Of a DNA stretch of 62,049 bases, positions 17,789 to 26,850 are shown in pieces. The notes below the pieces were generated by a model. That model did not search any database. It had not been told where the DNA came from and was given only the letters and a program-made list of their open reading frames with translations. A program made the position numbers and the translations under genes. Position 1 is the first letter of the stretch. The number at the start of each line of letters is the position of its first letter. The stretch comes from Faecalicatena faecalis (GTDB taxonomy: Bacteria > Bacillota > Clostridia > Lachnospirales > Lachnospiraceae): assembly GCF_012524165.2 (NCBI RefSeq), contig NZ_JABACJ020000042.1, forward strand, positions 1 through 62,049, given 5' to 3'.

Positions 17789-17825
17789 CAGGGGCCGTTA
17801 TGGTGAAACACCATAACGGCCCCTG
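17789..17825. repeat. Perfect 17-bp inverted repeat with 3-nt loop
   Basis: CAGGGGCCGTTATGGTG (17789-17805), loop AAA, and its exact complement (17809-17825), about 85 bp downstream of the thiolase stop. There is no T-run next to it on either strand. It may be an RNA-stabilising hairpin at the end of the operon or part of a terminator with the next hairpin. Confidence 0.6.
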
Positions 17826-17907
17826 CCGCACTTTAGGAGTGTAATTCATTCAGGCCAAATGATAGGAAATACTTTGACCTGTTTCTATATAAAGGATCAT
17901 TGTCTTT

Positions 17908-19086
17908 TTAGCACTTTGTAAAGTACATGGAGATTCCCTGTCCTCCACCAATGCACATGCTGATCATAGCATCCTTCTTGTCAGTACGCATCAGTTCGTA
18001 CATTACCTTTACAGTCAGAATCGCACCAGTCGCACCGATTGGATGTCCAATGGAGATTCCGCCGCCGTAGATGTTGACCTTCTCCGGGTCTAAGCCCAGA
18101 TCCCTGCTGACTGCATATGCCTGGCTCGCAAAGGCCTCATTGATCTCGAACATATCGATCTCTTTTAAGTCCAGTCCTAACTTGGCTGCCAGCTTCTCAC
18201 TGGAGAATTTCGGAGAATATCCCATCAGCTCTGCATCAAATCCTGCCACTGCATAGCCCTCGATCTTCATCTTCGGAATCACTCCGAGCTCTTCTGCCTT
18301 TTCTCTTGCCATCACGACAACCGCCGCTGCACCGTCATTCAGACTGGAGGAGTTGCCTGCTGTGACTGTTCCGTCCTTTACGAAGCATGGACGCAGCTTT
18401 GCGAGCTTCTCAATGGTCTGTCCGTCTCTCGGGCCTTCATCTGTATCAAACACAGTCACATTCCCTTTTCTGTCCTTTAGCTCTACCGGAAGGATCTCAT
18501 CCTTGAACTTTCCTTCCCTGATCGCTGCACATGCCTTCTGGTGGCTGCGCAGTGCGAACTCGTCCTGCTCTTCTCTGGATACATTATATTTCGTCGCAAC
18601 ATTTTCTGCGGTCACACCGTTGTGATTTCCATCCAGAGGCCAGGTCAGGATATCGATGACCCCATCCTCGAAGGTCTTGTGTCCCATTCTTGCTCCCCAG
18701 CGTGCATCCTTAATATAGTAAGGAAGCTGTGAGATGCTCTCCGCACCACCTGCAACAACTACGTCTGCCTGTCCGGTCTGGATCTCCATCACAGCCTCTG
18801 CGATGGACTGCAGGCTGGAGCCGCACTGACGGTTCACAGAATATGCCGTGGTCTCCTTCGGCATTCCGGCCTTTAAGCTGATGGCCCTTGCCACGAAGCC
18901 GTTCTCTGCGACCTCGCCCACCTGGCCGATAATGACCTCATCCACATCGGACGGCTGGATCCCGGCACGGTCCACTGCCTCCTTCACGACCATTGCTCCC
19001 ATATCGATTGCTGAAATATCTTTCAGACTTCCTCCAAAGCTTCCTACCGGAAGTCTCACACCGCTGACTACTACTACATCTCTCAT
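17908..19086 (-). CDS. thlA: Acetyl-CoA C-acetyltransferase (thiolase)
   Basis: 392 residues. It condenses two acetyl-CoA to acetoacetyl-CoA, or runs in reverse. The active-site Cys is in NRQCGSSLQSIAEA near residue 89. The His and second Cys are in GGGISIGHPIGATGA and SMCIGGGQGI. Length and motifs are standard for clostridial ThlA. It follows the hydroxybutyryl-CoA dehydrogenase gene by 77 bp and is the last gene of the run. Crotonase and butyryl-CoA dehydrogenase genes are not in the window. Confidence 0.95.
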   Translation of the reverse strand: MRDVVVVSGVRLPVGSFGGSLKDISAIDMGAMVVKEAVDRAGIQPSDVDEVIIGQVGEVAENGFVARAISLKAGMPKETTAYSVNRQCGSSLQSIAEAVMEIQTGQADVVVAGGAESISQLPYYIKDARWGARMGHKTFEDGVIDILTWPLDGNHNGVTAENVATKYNVSREEQDEFALRSHQKACAAIREGKFKDEILPVELKDRKGNVTVFDTDEGPRDGQTIEKLAKLRPCFVKDGTVTAGNSSSLNDGAAAVVVMAREKAEELGVIPKMKIEGYAVAGFDAELMGYSPKFSSEKLAAKLGLDLKEIDMFEINEAFASQAYAVSRDLGLDPEKVNIYGGGISIGHPIGATGAILTVKVMYELMRTDKKDAMISMCIGGGQGISMYFTKC

Positions 19087-19163
19087 GATTCATTCTCCTC
19101 TCTTTGTTTGCGGATATACAAGGGGCCAGGCCCCTTTGCTCTCCATGTTCAAAATATCCTGTC

Positions 19164-20006
19164 TTATTTATCGTATTTGTAGAATCCCTGGCCTGTTTTA
19201 CGTCCCAGATGCCCGGCCTTCACCATTGTCTCCAGCAGTGGGCACGGCCTGTACTTACTGTCATGGAATCCGTTATATAATCCGGTCATGGTCGCGAGCA
19301 TGACGTCAATCCCGACGAAGTCGGTCAGCTCTAACGGCCCCATTGGGTGGTTCGCACCTAACTTCATGGCGTTGTCCACATCCTCAGGCCGGCAGCCCTC
19401 CATGACCAGAAAAGCAGCTTCGTTCTGCATCGGTACCAGAATCCGGTTCACAATGAAGCCCGGGTATTCCGGTGCATCTACGACGGTCTTCTGAATGCTG
19501 AGCGCGAACTCTCTCACCTTATTGTAAGTCTCATCGTCCGTGGCGATGCCGCGCACCAGCTCCACCAGCTTCATGACCGGGGCCGGATAGAAGAAGTGGA
19601 CTCCCATCACTTTATGCGGCCTGTTAGTCACTGCTGCCATCTCGGAAATGCTCAGTCCAGAGGTGTTGGATACGATGACCGCCTCCGGGTCTGCTGCCTG
19701 ATCGACCTGTCCGAATACGGATTTCTTCAGCTCGATCTTTTCTGGCACGGCTTCAATGATGATCTCTGCCCCTTTGACATCCTCCATGTTACTGCTGTAG
19801 GACATTCTTGCGAAGATCTCGTCCCTCTGTGCTTCTGTCATGCTTCCCTTTGCGATCTTCTTCGCGAACAGCTTCTCCATGTTTGCCTTCGCTTTTTCAA
19901 TTGCCGGCTCAAATACATCGATATTCTTCACATTATATCCGGCCTGTGCACAGGTCTGTGCAATCCCGCTTCCCATCAATCCTGCTCCAATTACTGCTAC
20001 ATTCAT
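19164..20006 (-). CDS. hbd: 3-hydroxybutyryl-CoA dehydrogenase
   Basis: About 280 residues. The N-terminal NAD-binding fold has VIGAGLMGSGIAQTCAQAGY. The signature VMGVHFFYPAPVMKLVELV carries the catalytic His, and the C-terminal domain has HPMGPLELTDFVG. It interconverts acetoacetyl-CoA and 3-hydroxybutyryl-CoA. The start at 20006 is preceded by AGAGGAA; the frame to 20051 adds 15 residues before the Rossmann fold without family support. It lies 61 bp after the CoA-transferase gene. Confidence 0.95.
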   Translation of the reverse strand: MNVAVIGAGLMGSGIAQTCAQAGYNVKNIDVFEPAIEKAKANMEKLFAKKIAKGSMTEAQRDEIFARMSYSSNMEDVKGAEIIIEAVPEKIELKKSVFGQVDQAADPEAVIVSNTSGLSISEMAAVTNRPHKVMGVHFFYPAPVMKLVELVRGIATDDETYNKVREFALSIQKTVVDAPEYPGFIVNRILVPMQNEAAFLVMEGCRPEDVDNAMKLGANHPMGPLELTDFVGIDVMLATMTGLYNGFHDSKYRPCPLLETMVKAGHLGRKTGQGFYKYDK

Positions 20007-20067
20007 AATAAATTCCTCTTTTCTAAAATATGTAATCTCATTTATTCCCAACTTATGCTAATTCTTC

Positions 20068-21648
20068 CTAATCTCTTTCTTTTAGTTCCAGACCAAAAGT
20101 CCCGTCCTGCACAAACAGTCTTTTATCCATCTCTTTGAGATCTGGACTTATCAATGGCTCGAAATCCATCCTATCCAATATCTGTGTTTGGAGGTCAATT
20201 CCAGGTGCGATTTCAATCAGTTCCACACCCTCCTTCACAAGACAAAAAACCGCTCTTTCCGTAACGATCAGCACTTCCTGCCCCTTCTTTCTCGCCATCG
20301 GACCGTTAAAGGACAACTGCGCCACTTTCTTTACCATCTTGCGGATTCTTCCTTCTTTCCGAATCGTGAGCTTCCCATCAGAAAATTCATATTCTGCACC
20401 GCCTGCCGTGAAGGTTCCCAAAAAGACGACCTTCTTTGCATTCTGCGTAATATCGATAAATCCACCGGCCCCGGTACAGCGAGGTCCCATTTTCGTAGAA
20501 TTGACATTTCCATCCTCGTCCAGTTCCCCGAGTCCCATATAGGTAATATCCACACCGGCACCATTGTAATAATCCATCTGTTCATGATGTCCAATCATGG
20601 CATACAGGTTCTGCCCGATTCCAAAATCGATTCCGCCAGCCTGTACCCCTCCATAGATGCCGGACTCGACCGTAATCATAATGTCATCAGAGACACCTTC
20701 TTCATTGCATACTTTTCCTACCATATCATTCGGAATACCAGTTCCCAGATTCACGACTGCACCATGGTACAGCTCCTGTGTTCCACGCCTTGCAATAAAT
20801 TTTCTTTCATTAAAAGGTGCTGGCAAAATATTTCCCTGAGGCACCCTGGCCTGTCCACAGTAGGACGGATCAAAATACCAGGAAGAGGTCTGCCTGTGGT
20901 CCTCCATCGGATTCTCACACACGACGATATCATCAATAAATACACCTGGCACTGTAACATCCTTCGGATTGATGGTCCCTGTCTGCACCACCTGCTTCAC
21001 CTGCGCAATAACTCTTCCACCATAGCGCTTTGCCGCCAGGACCGCCGGAAGCACCTCCAGCTTCATGGCCTCCTCAGTGGTCGTGAGATTTCCCATCTCG
21101 TCACATACCGTACCACGAATCACGCAGACATCAATCGGAACCGCTTTATAGAACATATATTCTTCATCATTATAAGTAAGGATATCTACAATATCCGGCA
21201 GAGGCTTGGTGCGTTCATTCATCTTGCCGCCTTCAATACGCGGATCAATAAATGTCCCCAGCCCTACCTTAGACATCTTTCCCGGCAGCCCACACGCCAT
21301 GCTCCTGTACAGTTGTGCAATCTGTCCCTGTGGCAGACAGTACGCTTCCACCTGGCTGTTCGCAATCATTTCCATCCATCTTGGCTGCAGTCCCCAATGA
21401 GAACCTATGATCCTTGTGACCATCCCTTCGTGAGCCAGATGCTGGATGCCATCTTTTCTGTCGCTTTGTCCGCAGGAATGCAGAAGTGTCAGTCCTGACG
21501 GATGTCCTGTATTTAAAAAGGAGGCTTCCAGCTCCTTTAAAATCGACTCGCTCGCACTTACAAGAGTCATGGCAATGGTACAGATTGTATTTCCATCCTT
21601 TACCTTCGCCGCAGCCTCTTTTGCGCTGATAAAATTTGCTTTCAGCAT
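20068..21648 (-). CDS. Acyl-CoA:acetate/3-ketoacid CoA-transferase, fused subunits (YdiF-like)
   Basis: About 526 residues with both halves of a family I CoA-transferase in one chain. The catalytic glutamate is in MITVESGIYGG near residue 328, and the CoA-binding loop is VVNLGTGIPNDM. YdiF-type enzymes move CoA between short-chain acids such as acetate, acetoacetate, butyrate or propionate; the preference cannot be told here. The start at 21648 lies 4 nt after the ligase stop, and the AAAGGAA site sits within the end of the ligase gene, so the two are tightly coupled. Confidence 0.9.
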   Translation of the reverse strand: MLKANFISAKEAAAKVKDGNTICTIAMTLVSASESILKELEASFLNTGHPSGLTLLHSCGQSDRKDGIQHLAHEGMVTRIIGSHWGLQPRWMEMIANSQVEAYCLPQGQIAQLYRSMACGLPGKMSKVGLGTFIDPRIEGGKMNERTKPLPDIVDILTYNDEEYMFYKAVPIDVCVIRGTVCDEMGNLTTTEEAMKLEVLPAVLAAKRYGGRVIAQVKQVVQTGTINPKDVTVPGVFIDDIVVCENPMEDHRQTSSWYFDPSYCGQARVPQGNILPAPFNERKFIARRGTQELYHGAVVNLGTGIPNDMVGKVCNEEGVSDDIMITVESGIYGGVQAGGIDFGIGQNLYAMIGHHEQMDYYNGAGVDITYMGLGELDEDGNVNSTKMGPRCTGAGGFIDITQNAKKVVFLGTFTAGGAEYEFSDGKLTIRKEGRIRKMVKKVAQLSFNGPMARKKGQEVLIVTERAVFCLVKEGVELIEIAPGIDLQTQILDRMDFEPLISPDLKEMDKRLFVQDGTFGLELKERD

Positions 21649-21652
21649 ATCA

Positions 21653-23260
21653 TCAAATTCCTTTCTCAAACAGTGTCCTAATCGTTTTCTTATCGGTCTT
21701 AAGGCCCGGCGTCTTGGGAATAGCATCCATAAAAATCACCTTCTCCGGGATTTTAAACCTGGCAATCCTGCTTTTTAACTTGGTTATCAGCTCTTCCTGC
21801 GTAAGCCGGCATCCCTTTTCCAGCACTACCGCCGCTGCCGCTACTTCTCCATATACCTCATCCGGGATTCCCACGACCGCCGCATCCTTCACGCCTTTCA
21901 GGGAAATGATTTCATCCTCCACGTCAGTACACCAGATCTTTTCCCCGCCTCTGTTGATCATGTCCTTTTTCCGATCCACGATAAAAACATACGAATCTTC
22001 ATTGATGTATCCCATATCCCCTGTATTGAGCCATCCATCCTCTGTTATTAAGGGGGACTTCATCTTATAATAATACTCACAGATATTGGTTCCCTTAAAA
22101 TAAATCGTACCGACTGTCCCATCCGGTACCTCCCTGCCTTCCTCATCCAGAATCTTCACCAGAAGACCCGGGACTGGCTTTCCAGAAGAGCCGGGATAGA
22201 TGCTGGTAGCCGCATCGTAAGGAAATACAGTTCCCGGAGAGGCAGTCTCTGTCATTCCATAGACATTCTGAAACTTCATCTCCGGCATCCAGCCATGCAG
22301 CCTCTTCATCGTCTCCACCGGCATATAACTGCTGCCACATGCCAAGGTCCGAATACTGCTAAGCTTTGGAAATTCCTCCTGATAATCAAGCAGCAGGGCA
22401 AATACAGTTGGTGAACCATGCATGAATGTAATTCCATGCTCCACGACCCCTTCCAAAATCCGCTTCGCATCATACCGTTTATACAGATATATGGTCCCAC
22501 CGATATAGACAAACAGCCCCAAAAGTGCAACCAGCCCTGTGATATGGTAGATCGGCACCGGAATAATCGTCTTATCCTCCTCCCCCAATTCCAGGAGGCG
22601 CTCATATACCATCACTGCATGATTCACATTGTAGTTTTTCAGGATGACGCCCTTACTGGCCGAGGTAGTCCCGGAGGTAAACATCAGAATCACTTCATCC
22701 TCTGGTCTTCCTAAGCCCTTTGTATGCTTCTCCTCAGGCAGGTTCAAATAACCAAAGCCGTAGCCATTCTCCTCCCCCCTGGTCAGTACCACCACAATTC
22801 CCATCTCTTCATAGACAGGTGTCCATTTCCCATAATCCTCACTCACCAGAATACAATGCAGATCTGCTTTTTCTACCAATGCCTGTATCTCAGGCTCCCT
22901 ATATTTTGTAGGAAACGGGACAGCGACCGCCCCCAGCTTACATACTGCATAAAAAGACACTGCAAATTCAATCCCATTATTTAAAAGCAGGCCTACATGG
23001 CATTTCCTCTCCACATGCAGCACCTCTTTCATATATGCCGCCATCGAATCCACCATCTGTAAGAACTCCCGATATGTAAAGCTGTTGTTCCAGTTATCGC
23101 ACAACCCTGTCTTATCTGGATATCTCTCTGCTGTTTCTTCCAGCATTTCGTAAAAACTATTCTTCATATCTGGAAATGTATAAACGGTACGGTCCCCGAA
23201 CTGTCTTTCCTCCATATCTTTCTGAAACCATATGTTCCATACATCTTTTCCTGCTAACAT
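21653..23260 (-). CDS. AMP-forming acyl-CoA ligase
   Basis: 535 residues of the adenylate-forming family. The phosphate loop is LMFTSGTTSASKG, the A5 motif is NVYGMTETAS, the hinge region is NTGDMGYINEDSYVFIVDRKKDMI, and the C-terminal catalytic lysine region is KIPEKVIFMDAIPKTPGLKTDKK. The A10 lysine sits in a variant PGLKTDKK instead of the usual G-K context. It activates a carboxylic acid to its CoA ester at the cost of ATP to AMP. Only 3 bp separate it from the upstream nuclease-like gene. Confidence 0.92.
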   Translation of the reverse strand: MLAGKDVWNIWFQKDMEERQFGDRTVYTFPDMKNSFYEMLEETAERYPDKTGLCDNWNNSFTYREFLQMVDSMAAYMKEVLHVERKCHVGLLLNNGIEFAVSFYAVCKLGAVAVPFPTKYREPEIQALVEKADLHCILVSEDYGKWTPVYEEMGIVVVLTRGEENGYGFGYLNLPEEKHTKGLGRPEDEVILMFTSGTTSASKGVILKNYNVNHAVMVYERLLELGEEDKTIIPVPIYHITGLVALLGLFVYIGGTIYLYKRYDAKRILEGVVEHGITFMHGSPTVFALLLDYQEEFPKLSSIRTLACGSSYMPVETMKRLHGWMPEMKFQNVYGMTETASPGTVFPYDAATSIYPGSSGKPVPGLLVKILDEEGREVPDGTVGTIYFKGTNICEYYYKMKSPLITEDGWLNTGDMGYINEDSYVFIVDRKKDMINRGGEKIWCTDVEDEIISLKGVKDAAVVGIPDEVYGEVAAAAVVLEKGCRLTQEELITKLKSRIARFKIPEKVIFMDAIPKTPGLKTDKKTIRTLFEKGI

Positions 23261-23263
23261 GAT

Positions 23264-23977
23264 CTACACCTCATTTTTTCTAAAGCCGGGTCTTACTCTT
23301 CGCTCGGCTTCTAGTACCTCCCCCGCTAAGGCAAGGTAGATACGGTCTATATCTTCTTCCTTTAATACTTTTTCCTGTTTATCATGCAGTCCTTTCACTG
23401 TCTGATAGACTTCTTTCCTTTGAATGACCGGAATTTCCTTTTCTGCTTCCTTCCAACGAATGGTACTGGTATTCGGGAAGACTACGACTGGAAATGCCGG
23501 GATTTCCTCTCCTCTCAGCTTCTGGAAAAGCTTCTTCTGAAAATACCGGACCTCATCCATTGGATTCTTCATAATCTTGATTTCTACTTTCGGCTTCTCA
23601 CCTTTCTGCTTCGTGACCATTTCATATTTAAAATCACCTCTGGCGGATGCCTCGATGTCACCGGTCTGTTTCTTAATATCCAAAAGATACATGCCGCTCG
23701 TCAGAATCAGCACCACATAAGCCTGGGGCGTTTTTTCTCCCTTTGGAGCGGCCAATTGATAATAAATCCTGTGTTTTCCAAGGCGGGAGTCCAGAAAATA
23801 ACTTTCTGAAAGCTTTGAGAGACTCTTCTTTCTCATCACATATTCCAGATAATTCGAATAGATTTCTTTATAAATGCTCCTTCGGAACAGATACCAACCG
23901 CTTCCGCCCTTTATAAGCAGAATGATCCCAACGACCAGGAGAAGCCCCGGCAGCAGATCAAGCCATGCATCCTGCAT
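23264..23977 (-). CDS. Membrane-anchored nuclease-related (NERD-like) protein
   Basis: 237 residues. One N-terminal membrane helix (about residues 8-26) is followed by a cytoplasmic domain. The domain holds the pattern SGMYLLDIKKQTGDI with later NPMDEVRYFQKKLFQKL, which resembles the NERD nuclease-fold core (hydrophobic-E/D-x-K-x-x-x-G, then NP with a helix). The usual upstream catalytic acidic residues are not clear. Its role among metabolic genes is unknown. It starts 25 nt after the aldolase gene and ends 3 nt before the ligase gene, so it is co-transcribed with both. Confidence 0.55.
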   Translation of the reverse strand: MQDAWLDLLPGLLLVVGIILLIKGGSGWYLFRRSIYKEIYSNYLEYVMRKKSLSKLSESYFLDSRLGKHRIYYQLAAPKGEKTPQAYVVLILTSGMYLLDIKKQTGDIEASARGDFKYEMVTKQKGEKPKVEIKIMKNPMDEVRYFQKKLFQKLRGEEIPAFPVVVFPNTSTIRWKEAEKEIPVIQRKEVYQTVKGLHDKQEKVLKEEDIDRIYLALAGEVLEAERRVRPGFRKNEV

Positions 23978-24002
23978 ACTCCCACCTCACTTTCTTTTAT
24001 AA

Positions 24003-24887
24003 TTAATCCAGCTCTGGTCCCTGATATTTTTCAAAATCATATCTTCCACTGGAACCGATCACTCTCATATAATCTTTAATGAAATCTTTCATGGCATTCT
24101 GTGCAGCAATACACAAGTCCATATAATCAATCTCAGGATTTTCTTCCAATGTTTTTGCAGTTGCGATCCTAGCATGTTTAAATAAATCTGTGCAGACATT
24201 AATTTTATTAATTCCACATGCAACTGCCTTTTTAATATTTTCCTCACCCGCTCCTGAACCACCGTGGAGTACGAGAGGCATATCCAATGTTTCTTTTAAT
24301 AGTTTCAGCCTTTCAAAATCAAGCTTCGGAACGAATCCCTTCGGATAGCTCCCATGGGCCGTACCGATTGCCACTGCCAGACAGTCGCATTTTGTTCTCT
24401 CTACGAACTCTTTCGCCTGCTGTGGATCGGTATAGAGATCCGCTTTCTCGTTATCCGCATCCTTGGCCATTCCCACGTGTCCCAGCTCGGCTTCGCAGGA
24501 AAGTCCCATTCCATGGGCGAGGGAAGCGACTAACTGTGTTCTTCTTACATTTTCCTCGAACTCATAACTGGAGGAATCGATCATGACACTGGAAAATCCA
24601 AACTTCATCGCATTTGTGATATCCTCCAGATCTGCACCATGATCCAGGTTGAATGCGACCGGGACAGACACCTTCTTAGCCATTCCTTTGATCATCGGAG
24701 CCAGAATATCACCGTGGCCATGAGCTTTCATCTGACGCGGAGAAATATTGATAATGACTGCTGATCTCTCCTCCTCTGCTGACTGGATGATTGCCTTCGC
24801 CTGCTCCATATTCACACAATTGATTGCCATGACTGCATACTGGTTCTTATGTGCATGCAGCAGCATATCTTTCATAGATACATACAT
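24003..24887 (-). CDS. Class II fructose/tagatose-bisphosphate-type aldolase
   Basis: 294 residues of the zinc-dependent ketose-bisphosphate aldolase family: the zinc-ligand motif PVAFNLDHGAD, the second signature AELGHVGM, and VLHGGSGAGEENIKKAV with a further zinc His and the phosphate-binding glycine loop. It cleaves a phosphorylated ketose to glyceraldehyde phosphate or an aldehyde plus dihydroxyacetone phosphate. Its place after the fructose-type PTS genes suggests it acts on the imported sugar phosphate, perhaps after a second phosphorylation by an enzyme encoded elsewhere. Confidence 0.9.
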   Translation of the reverse strand: MYVSMKDMLLHAHKNQYAVMAINCVNMEQAKAIIQSAEEERSAVIINISPRQMKAHGHGDILAPMIKGMAKKVSVPVAFNLDHGADLEDITNAMKFGFSSVMIDSSSYEFEENVRRTQLVASLAHGMGLSCEAELGHVGMAKDADNEKADLYTDPQQAKEFVERTKCDCLAVAIGTAHGSYPKGFVPKLDFERLKLLKETLDMPLVLHGGSGAGEENIKKAVACGINKINVCTDLFKHARIATAKTLEENPEIDYMDLCIAAQNAMKDFIKDYMRVIGSSGRYDFEKYQGPELD

Positions 24888-24904
24888 ATTTTTTATCTCC
24901 TATC

Positions 24905-24945
24905 CCCTGAATGATAGAAAGGAAAAAGCCGGGTAAGCTTCTTCC
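24905..24945 (-). other. Intercistronic hairpin between PTS IIC and aldolase genes
   Basis: AGGAAAGGAAGAAGC can pair with GCTTTTTCCTTTCT across TTACCCG, with G-U pairs. There is no strong T-run beyond it, so it is more likely an RNA-processing or stability hairpin than a full terminator. Confidence 0.35.
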
Positions 24946-24965
24946 TTTCCTGTTTTTACAATGTA

Positions 24966-26051
24966 CTAAATAATAGAAACGATATCGTCTTCGCTTTCAA
25001 CGTATCCTTCCGGCAGCGGTTTTCTTAAGATTGCATACAGAACACCTGTGATGCATCCGCCCAACAGCCAGTATCCGATGAACATCAGCGGATTAGAGGT
25101 CATTGCAATAACAAATGCCCCACCATGTACAGCCGGAGATTCCAATGCGGAAATCATACATAGACCACCTGTGATCGCTCCACCTGTCATACAGGAAATA
25201 GCAACACGTATCGGATCTTTCATCAGGAATGGGATAACACCCTCCTGAACATAGCAGCAGGACAGAATGAATAAAGATTTTGCCTGCTCTCTCTCTCCAT
25301 CTGTAAATTTCTTCTTTCCGCCGATGAAGCAAGCCAGACCGATTCCCAGAGGAGAAGTCATACCTGCACACATTTTAGCGGAAGTAGGAATTAAGAAACC
25401 ATCTGCATTCAGTCCATTAACGAACAGGGCTGCTGTCTTATTGATCGGTCCGCCGTGGTCAAAGCAGATCATAGCACCGATTACTGCACCAAGTAAGAAT
25501 TTAGAACCACCGCTTAAGGAGGTCAATCCTGCTGTTACCCATTCCATGAACAGACGAATCGGCACACCAACAACATAATACATCAATAGACCACAGACTA
25601 ACGTCGTAACAACCGGAATGATCAAAATAGGCATGATGCCCTGGATTGCCTTCGGAACTTTAATCTTTTTTATTGCCAGTACAAAGTAACCAACCATGAT
25701 ACCGCCGACAACACCACCAACGAAACCAGTATTGATTGCACCTGCCAATGCACCCATTACAAAACCTGGTGCAAGACCCGGCTTATCTGCCATCGCATAG
25801 GCAATAAATGCTGCGATGACCGGAACTACGAAGTTCATCATGTTCTGTCCAAGAAGCATGATCGCTTTTGCTAAAGTATCGATCTGATCCATATGGTTTC
25901 CGATATCATATCCGCCCATCGCCTTAGCAATCGCCTGAATCACACCTGCACCTACGATGACAGGAATCATATAGGAAATACCTGTCATAATAGAATCTCT
26001 TAAAAATGCACCCTGACTTTTCTTTTTCGTTTTTCTCTTTATCTCTGCCAT
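24966..26051 (-). CDS. PTS fructose-type transporter subunit IIC
   Basis: 361 residues with about nine membrane segments and the EIIC-fructose pattern: LRDSIMTGISYMIPVIVGAG near the start and CFDHGGPINKTAALF in the substrate region. It carries a sugar across the membrane while subunit IIB phosphorylates it. The sugar is not known; fructose-family subunits also transport mannose derivatives and other ketoses or polyols. Its start overlaps the IIB stop by one base (TAATG). Confidence 0.93.
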   Translation of the reverse strand: MAEIKRKTKKKSQGAFLRDSIMTGISYMIPVIVGAGVIQAIAKAMGGYDIGNHMDQIDTLAKAIMLLGQNMMNFVVPVIAAFIAYAMADKPGLAPGFVMGALAGAINTGFVGGVVGGIMVGYFVLAIKKIKVPKAIQGIMPILIIPVVTTLVCGLLMYYVVGVPIRLFMEWVTAGLTSLSGGSKFLLGAVIGAMICFDHGGPINKTAALFVNGLNADGFLIPTSAKMCAGMTSPLGIGLACFIGGKKKFTDGEREQAKSLFILSCCYVQEGVIPFLMKDPIRVAISCMTGGAITGGLCMISALESPAVHGGAFVIAMTSNPLMFIGYWLLGGCITGVLYAILRKPLPEGYVESEDDIVSII

Positions 26052-26359
26052 TATTCCAACGCCTCCAGTAATTCTTCAATTATTCCATCTGCATCCTTGA
26101 TTGCCTCGCTGACACCAACAGTCAGTGTTGGAAGGTCATCAAAACGTTCCCCGTTCTTGATTCTTACATCACTTGCGACGATTACACCGTCGGCTCTTTT
26201 CAAGTCTTCTTTTGTGATTTCATTCTCTACGCCTGTTGCTCCCTGGGTTTCGATCTTGATTTCCAGGCCCTTTTTCTTAGCACATTTTTCCAGATTAGAT
26301 GCTGCCATATAGGTATGTGCGATTCCTACCGGACAACTTGTGACTCCCAGAATATACAT
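26051..26359 (-). CDS. PTS fructose-type subunit IIB
   Basis: 102 residues. The phosphocysteine is near residue 8 in VTSCPVGIAHTYMA, the standard EIIB-fructose signature. It accepts phosphate from IIA and passes it to the sugar bound at IIC. IIA, IIB and IIC are separate genes here instead of one fused chain. Confidence 0.95.
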   Translation of the reverse strand: MYILGVTSCPVGIAHTYMAASNLEKCAKKKGLEIKIETQGATGVENEITKEDLKRADGVIVASDVRIKNGERFDDLPTLTVGVSEAIKDADGIIEELLEALE

Positions 26360-26361
26360 AC

Positions 26362-26823
26362 TTACTCTTCCTCCTTTTTTGATGAAAATAAATCTTCGAT
26401 TTCCTTTACAGTCCCTGCACTTTTCAGTGATTCACGGAAATCATCATCCATCAGATTCGCAGCCAGCTTAGAAAGCATCTTTAAGTGTACGTTATCTGAT
26501 GTGTTTGGTGCGGCCAGCATAATCACATAGTCAACCGGACGTCCATCCAGCGTTTCCCATTCAACCGGATTTTTTAGTTTTACCAGTGTAAATGCTGCCT
26601 CTCTGACGCAGTCGGATTTGCAATGGGGGATTGCAACGCCATTCCCTACCCCTGTCGAGAACTCGGCTTCTCTTTCGTAAAGTCCTTCTATATATCTGTT
26701 CAGGTCATTTACTTTACCTGCATCATACATCATCTTACCAAGACCCTTTAACACATCATCCTTTGTCCTGGCGTCAAAATCAAAACTTACTAATTTCTCG
26801 TCAATCATTTCTGCAATATTCAT
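26362..26823 (-). CDS. PTS fructose-type subunit IIA
   Basis: 153 residues of the EIIA-fructose/mannitol domain with the phosphohistidine in GVGNGVAIPHCKS near residue 67. It receives phosphate from HPr. It follows the PRD regulator gene by about 27 bp and is followed by IIB after 2 bp. Confidence 0.95.
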   Translation of the reverse strand: MNIAEMIDEKLVSFDFDARTKDDVLKGLGKMMYDAGKVNDLNRYIEGLYEREAEFSTGVGNGVAIPHCKSDCVREAAFTLVKLKNPVEWETLDGRPVDYVIMLAAPNTSDNVHLKMLSKLAANLMDDDFRESLKSAGTVKEIEDLFSSKKEEE

Positions 26824-26850
26824 GTAACTAATTCCCTTTCTTTTATCTTC

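Noticed and set aside
20188..21498. 436-codon plus-strand open frame
   Set aside because: It lies entirely opposite the CoA-transferase gene, whose motifs and coupling to neighbours are clear. The plus-strand reading has no ribosome site and no family-like sequence.
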